Source of the DNA: Algoriphagus marincola DSM 16067
GTDB taxonomy: Bacteria > Bacteroidota > Bacteroidia > Cytophagales > Cyclobacteriaceae
Assembly: GCF_000429405.1 (NCBI RefSeq)
Contig: NZ_KE386899.1
Coordinates: 125,296-189,295, forward strand
Direction of reading: 5' to 3'
Length of the DNA stretch: 64,000 nucleotides
Numbering within the stretch: the stretch's first letter is position 1; each line of letters starts with the position of its first letter. This document shows, piece by piece, positions 61,984-64,000 of the stretch. Under the pieces are notes generated by a model that ran no database searches, had not been told where the DNA came from, and saw only the letters and a program-made list of their open reading frames with translations. The translations under genes and the position numbers were made by a program.

Positions 61984-63027
61984 ATGAAATTAAAATTCGG
62001 CAATGTTGAAGAAAATGTGGTGACCCGCGAGGAATTCCCACTGGAGAAAGCCAGAGAAGTACTCAAGGATGAGGTGATCGCAGTCATTGGCTATGGTGTC
62101 CAAGGCCCAGGACAGGCTTTGAACCTTAAAGACAATGGATTCAACGTCATCGTAGGTCAGCGTAAAAATTCCAAAACTTGGGATAAAGCCGTGTCGGACG
62201 GGTGGGTTCCTGGCGAGACGCTTTTTGAGATCGAAGAGGCCTGTGAAAAAGGTACGATCATTCAGTTTTTGCTGTCAGATGCAGGACAGATTGCCCTTTG
62301 GCCAACTGTCAAAAAACACCTGACTCCTGGAAAGGCATTATACTTCTCGCATGGATTTGGTGTGACTTATAAGGATAAAACAGGTATCATACCTCCAGGA
62401 GATGTGGATGTGATTTTGGTTGCTCCAAAAGGATCTGGGACCTCTTTGAGAAGGATGTTTGTAGAAGGTCGTGGATTAAACTCCTCCTATGCAATTTACC
62501 AAGACGCAACTGGCAAGGCTAAGGACCGTGTCGTAGCCTTGGGTATTGGGGTAGGATCAGGATACCTTTTCGAAACAGATTTTTACCGTGAAGTTACTTC
62601 TGACCTCACTGGCGAAAGAGGAACTTTGATGGGAGCGATCCAAGGGATTTTCGCAGCCCAATATGAGGTTTTGAGAGCAAATGGTCATACTCCATCCGAA
62701 GCTTTCAATGAGACAGTAGAGGAGTTGACACAGTCTTTGATGCCTTTGGTAGCAGAAAATGGAATGGATTGGATGTATGCCAACTGCTCCACCACGGCTC
62801 AACGAGGTGCATTGGATTGGTGGAAGCCTTTCCGGGATGCTACCAAGCCTGTTTTTGAGGCCCTGTATGATTCTGTCAAAACAGGACAAGAAGCTCAAAA
62901 ATCCATCGACTCTAATTCGAAGTCAGATTATAGAGAAAAGCTGGAGGCCGAATTGAAAGAATTGCGTGAGTCAGAAATGTGGCAGGCCGGTGCGGTCGTC
63001 CGACAGTTGAGACCAGAAAATAATTAA
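61984..63027 (+). CDS. ilvC: Ketol-acid reductoisomerase
   Basis: Converts acetolactate to 2,3-dihydroxyisovalerate with NADPH and Mg2+. The 347-residue product has the Rossmann motif GYGVQGPGQA (about 37-46), the cofactor loop GQRKNSKTWDKA, AHGFG-like SHGFGVTY, VAPKGSGTSLRRMF and the metal-binding DLTGERGTLMGAIQG. It is the short class I type with a single C-terminal knotted domain. Last complete gene of the operon, 24 bases before leuA. Confidence 0.96.
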   Translation: MKLKFGNVEENVVTREEFPLEKAREVLKDEVIAVIGYGVQGPGQALNLKDNGFNVIVGQRKNSKTWDKAVSDGWVPGETLFEIEEACEKGTIIQFLLSDAGQIALWPTVKKHLTPGKALYFSHGFGVTYKDKTGIIPPGDVDVILVAPKGSGTSLRRMFVEGRGLNSSYAIYQDATGKAKDRVVALGIGVGSGYLFETDFYREVTSDLTGERGTLMGAIQGIFAAQYEVLRANGHTPSEAFNETVEELTQSLMPLVAENGMDWMYANCSTTAQRGALDWWKPFRDATKPVFEALYDSVKTGQEAQKSIDSNSKSDYREKLEAELKELRESEMWQAGAVVRQLRPENN

Positions 63028-63051
63028 ACCCCAAACCTAAACCCAAAGATC

Positions 63052-64000
63052 ATGAGTGAGAAGCTGTGGATATTTGATACGACCCTGCGAGACGGGGAGC
63101 AAGTGCCAGGGTGTCAGCTGAATACCCAGGAGAAAATTATCGTGGCAAAGGCTCTAGAAGAACTAGGAGTTGATATAATTGAGGCAGGATTTCCCATCTC
63201 TAGCCCAGGTGATTTCAATTCTGTACAGGAGATTTCGAAAGCTGTTTCCAATCCGATCATTTGTGCCCTCTCACGTGCGGTAGAAAAGGATATCGAAGTA
63301 GCTGCAGCGGCACTCAAGTATGCCAAAAAAGGCCGAATTCACACAGGTATTGGGGTTTCTCCCTATCATATTCAGTACAAGCTCCGCTCCACTCCGGAGG
63401 AGATCATCCGCCGTGGAGTAGCAGCTGTGAAATTTGCCAAGCAGTTTGTGGAGGATGTGGAGTTTTACGCAGAAGATGCTGGGCGTTCGGAGCCTGATTT
63501 TCTTTGTAAAATCATCGAGGAGGTCATCAAAGCCGGAGCTACTGTAGTGAATATTCCGGATACCACGGGCTATTGTTTGCCAGAGCAGTATGGGGGTTTC
63601 ATTGCAAATCTCAAAAATCGGGTACCCAATATCGACAAGGCTATCATAGCCACCCATTGTCACAATGATTTGGGAATGGCTACGGCCAATACTGTGGCCG
63701 GTGTCCAAAATGGCGCTCGGCAAGTCGAAGTGACGATCAACGGAATTGGCGAGCGTGCCGGAAATACTTCCATGGAAGAGGTGGTCATGGCCATCAAATG
63801 TCATCAGTCCATTCCGGTACACACGGATATCGTGACGCAGAAAATCTACCATACCAGCCGATTGGTATCCAAACTGATGAATATGCCTGTGCAGCCCAAT
63901 AAGGCAATTGTCGGTAGAAATGCCTTTGCTCACTCCTCAGGGATTCATCAGGACGGTGTCTTGAAGAACAGAGAAAACTACGAAATCATTGATCCAAAAG
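63052..64000 (+). CDS. leuA: 2-isopropylmalate synthase, 3' end outside the window
   Basis: First step of leucine synthesis, condensing acetyl-CoA with 2-oxoisovalerate. The visible 316 residues begin [20 protein letters not shown] with the family signature DTTLRDGEQ, and include [16 protein letters not shown], the metal-binding [14 protein letters not shown] and [14 protein letters not shown], then [19 protein letters not shown] at the window edge. The C-terminal leucine-sensing domain lies beyond the window. Being in the operon, it is also under the leader attenuator. Confidence 0.96.
   Translation, partial: MSEKLWIFDTTLRDGEQVPGCQLNTQEKIIVAKALEELGVDIIEAGFPISSPGDFNSVQEISKAVSNPIICALSRAVEKDIEVAAAALKYAKKGRIHTGIGVSPYHIQYKLRSTPEEIIRRGVAAVKFAKQFVEDVEFYAEDAGRSEPDFLCKIIEEVIKAGATVVNIPDTTGYCLPEQYGGFIANLKNRVPNIDKAIIATHCHNDLGMATANTVAGVQNGARQVEVTINGIGERAGNTSMEEVVMAIKCHQSIPVHTDIVTQKIYHTSRLVSKLMNMPVQPNKAIVGRNAFAHSSGIHQDGVLKNRENYEIIDPK

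Noticed and set aside
1-64000. CRISPR arrays, tRNA or rRNA genes, prophage or insertion-sequence transposases
   Set aside because: Looked for regular direct repeats with spacers, tRNA-like cloverleaf ends and transposase motifs; none was found by eye. A tRNAscan or HMM search would be decisive.

Overview
The window is a contiguous piece of a chromosome from a member of the Bacteroidota, most likely order Cytophagales (Cyclobacteriaceae/Algoriphagus-like). The evidence is the gene content (sodium-pumping NQR, DUF4221-type beta-propeller lipoprotein, OmpA proteins with thrombospondin-3 calcium repeats, a DnaE fused to a proofreading exonuclease, a DnaJ with only two zinc-finger motifs, a tRNA-guanine transglycosylase without zinc cysteines), the weak use of Shine-Dalgarno sequences, and several promoter boxes of the Bacteroidota type TAnnTTTG. 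No rRNA, tRNA, CRISPR array, prophage or transposase gene was seen. Most of the window is ordinary housekeeping DNA with short intergenic gaps.

Layout. 0-7.5 kb: tail of an unidentified gene, gpsA, a PQQ-type sugar dehydrogenase lipoprotein, fbp, aspartate kinase, an exported Gfo/Idh/MocA oxidoreductase, a fructosamine-kinase-like protein and a low-molecular-weight protein tyrosine phosphatase. 7.6-16 kb: waaA-rsgA-PyrR-like-panB, then lipA, a beta-barrel-like protein, serine dehydratase alpha subunit, a membrane protein, a CaCA antiporter and upp. 16-27 kb: two tandem OmpA paralogues, an M42 peptidase-hpt-adk-obg run, grpE-dnaJ, and a periplasmic protein followed by an ABC exporter of the NatAB type. 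27-35 kb: dps, an orphan histidine kinase, prfC, a lipoprotein plus small cysteine-rich secreted protein, ade, cmk-ispH. 36-41 kb: nqrABCDE, with no nqrF, followed by about 0.45 kb of dispersed repeats. 41-50 kb: DUF1080 protein, DUF502 protein, TolB-like propeller, selD-mnmH, trxA, dnaE. 50-57.5 kb: rsmG-sigma factor-glycosyltransferase, tgt-LptF/G permease-EamA transporter, a MazF-type toxin-antitoxin pair, ispE. 57.5-64 kb: the branched-chain amino-acid operon ilvD-ilvB-ilvN-ilvC-leuA, which runs off the end of the window.

The observations most worth following are these. (1) The ilv-leu operon is preceded by what looks like a complete ribosome-mediated attenuator: a short reading frame ending MNRVVFLLSIIILLGY, a 9-bp antiterminator stem that begins two bases after its stop codon, and a competing intrinsic terminator. 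(2) The lipoprotein/small-secreted-protein pair lies between two 73-bp direct repeats, 70/73 identical, one of which is the 3' end of ade and the other a decayed copy with its own alternative C-terminal tail. This looks like an insertion that duplicated or restored the end of ade. (3) The nqr operon stops after nqrE, exactly where several dispersed repeat elements sit. (4) Three housekeeping proteins have visible departures from the Escherichia coli pattern: fused exonuclease in DnaE, two lost zinc motifs in DnaJ, lost zinc cysteines in Tgt.
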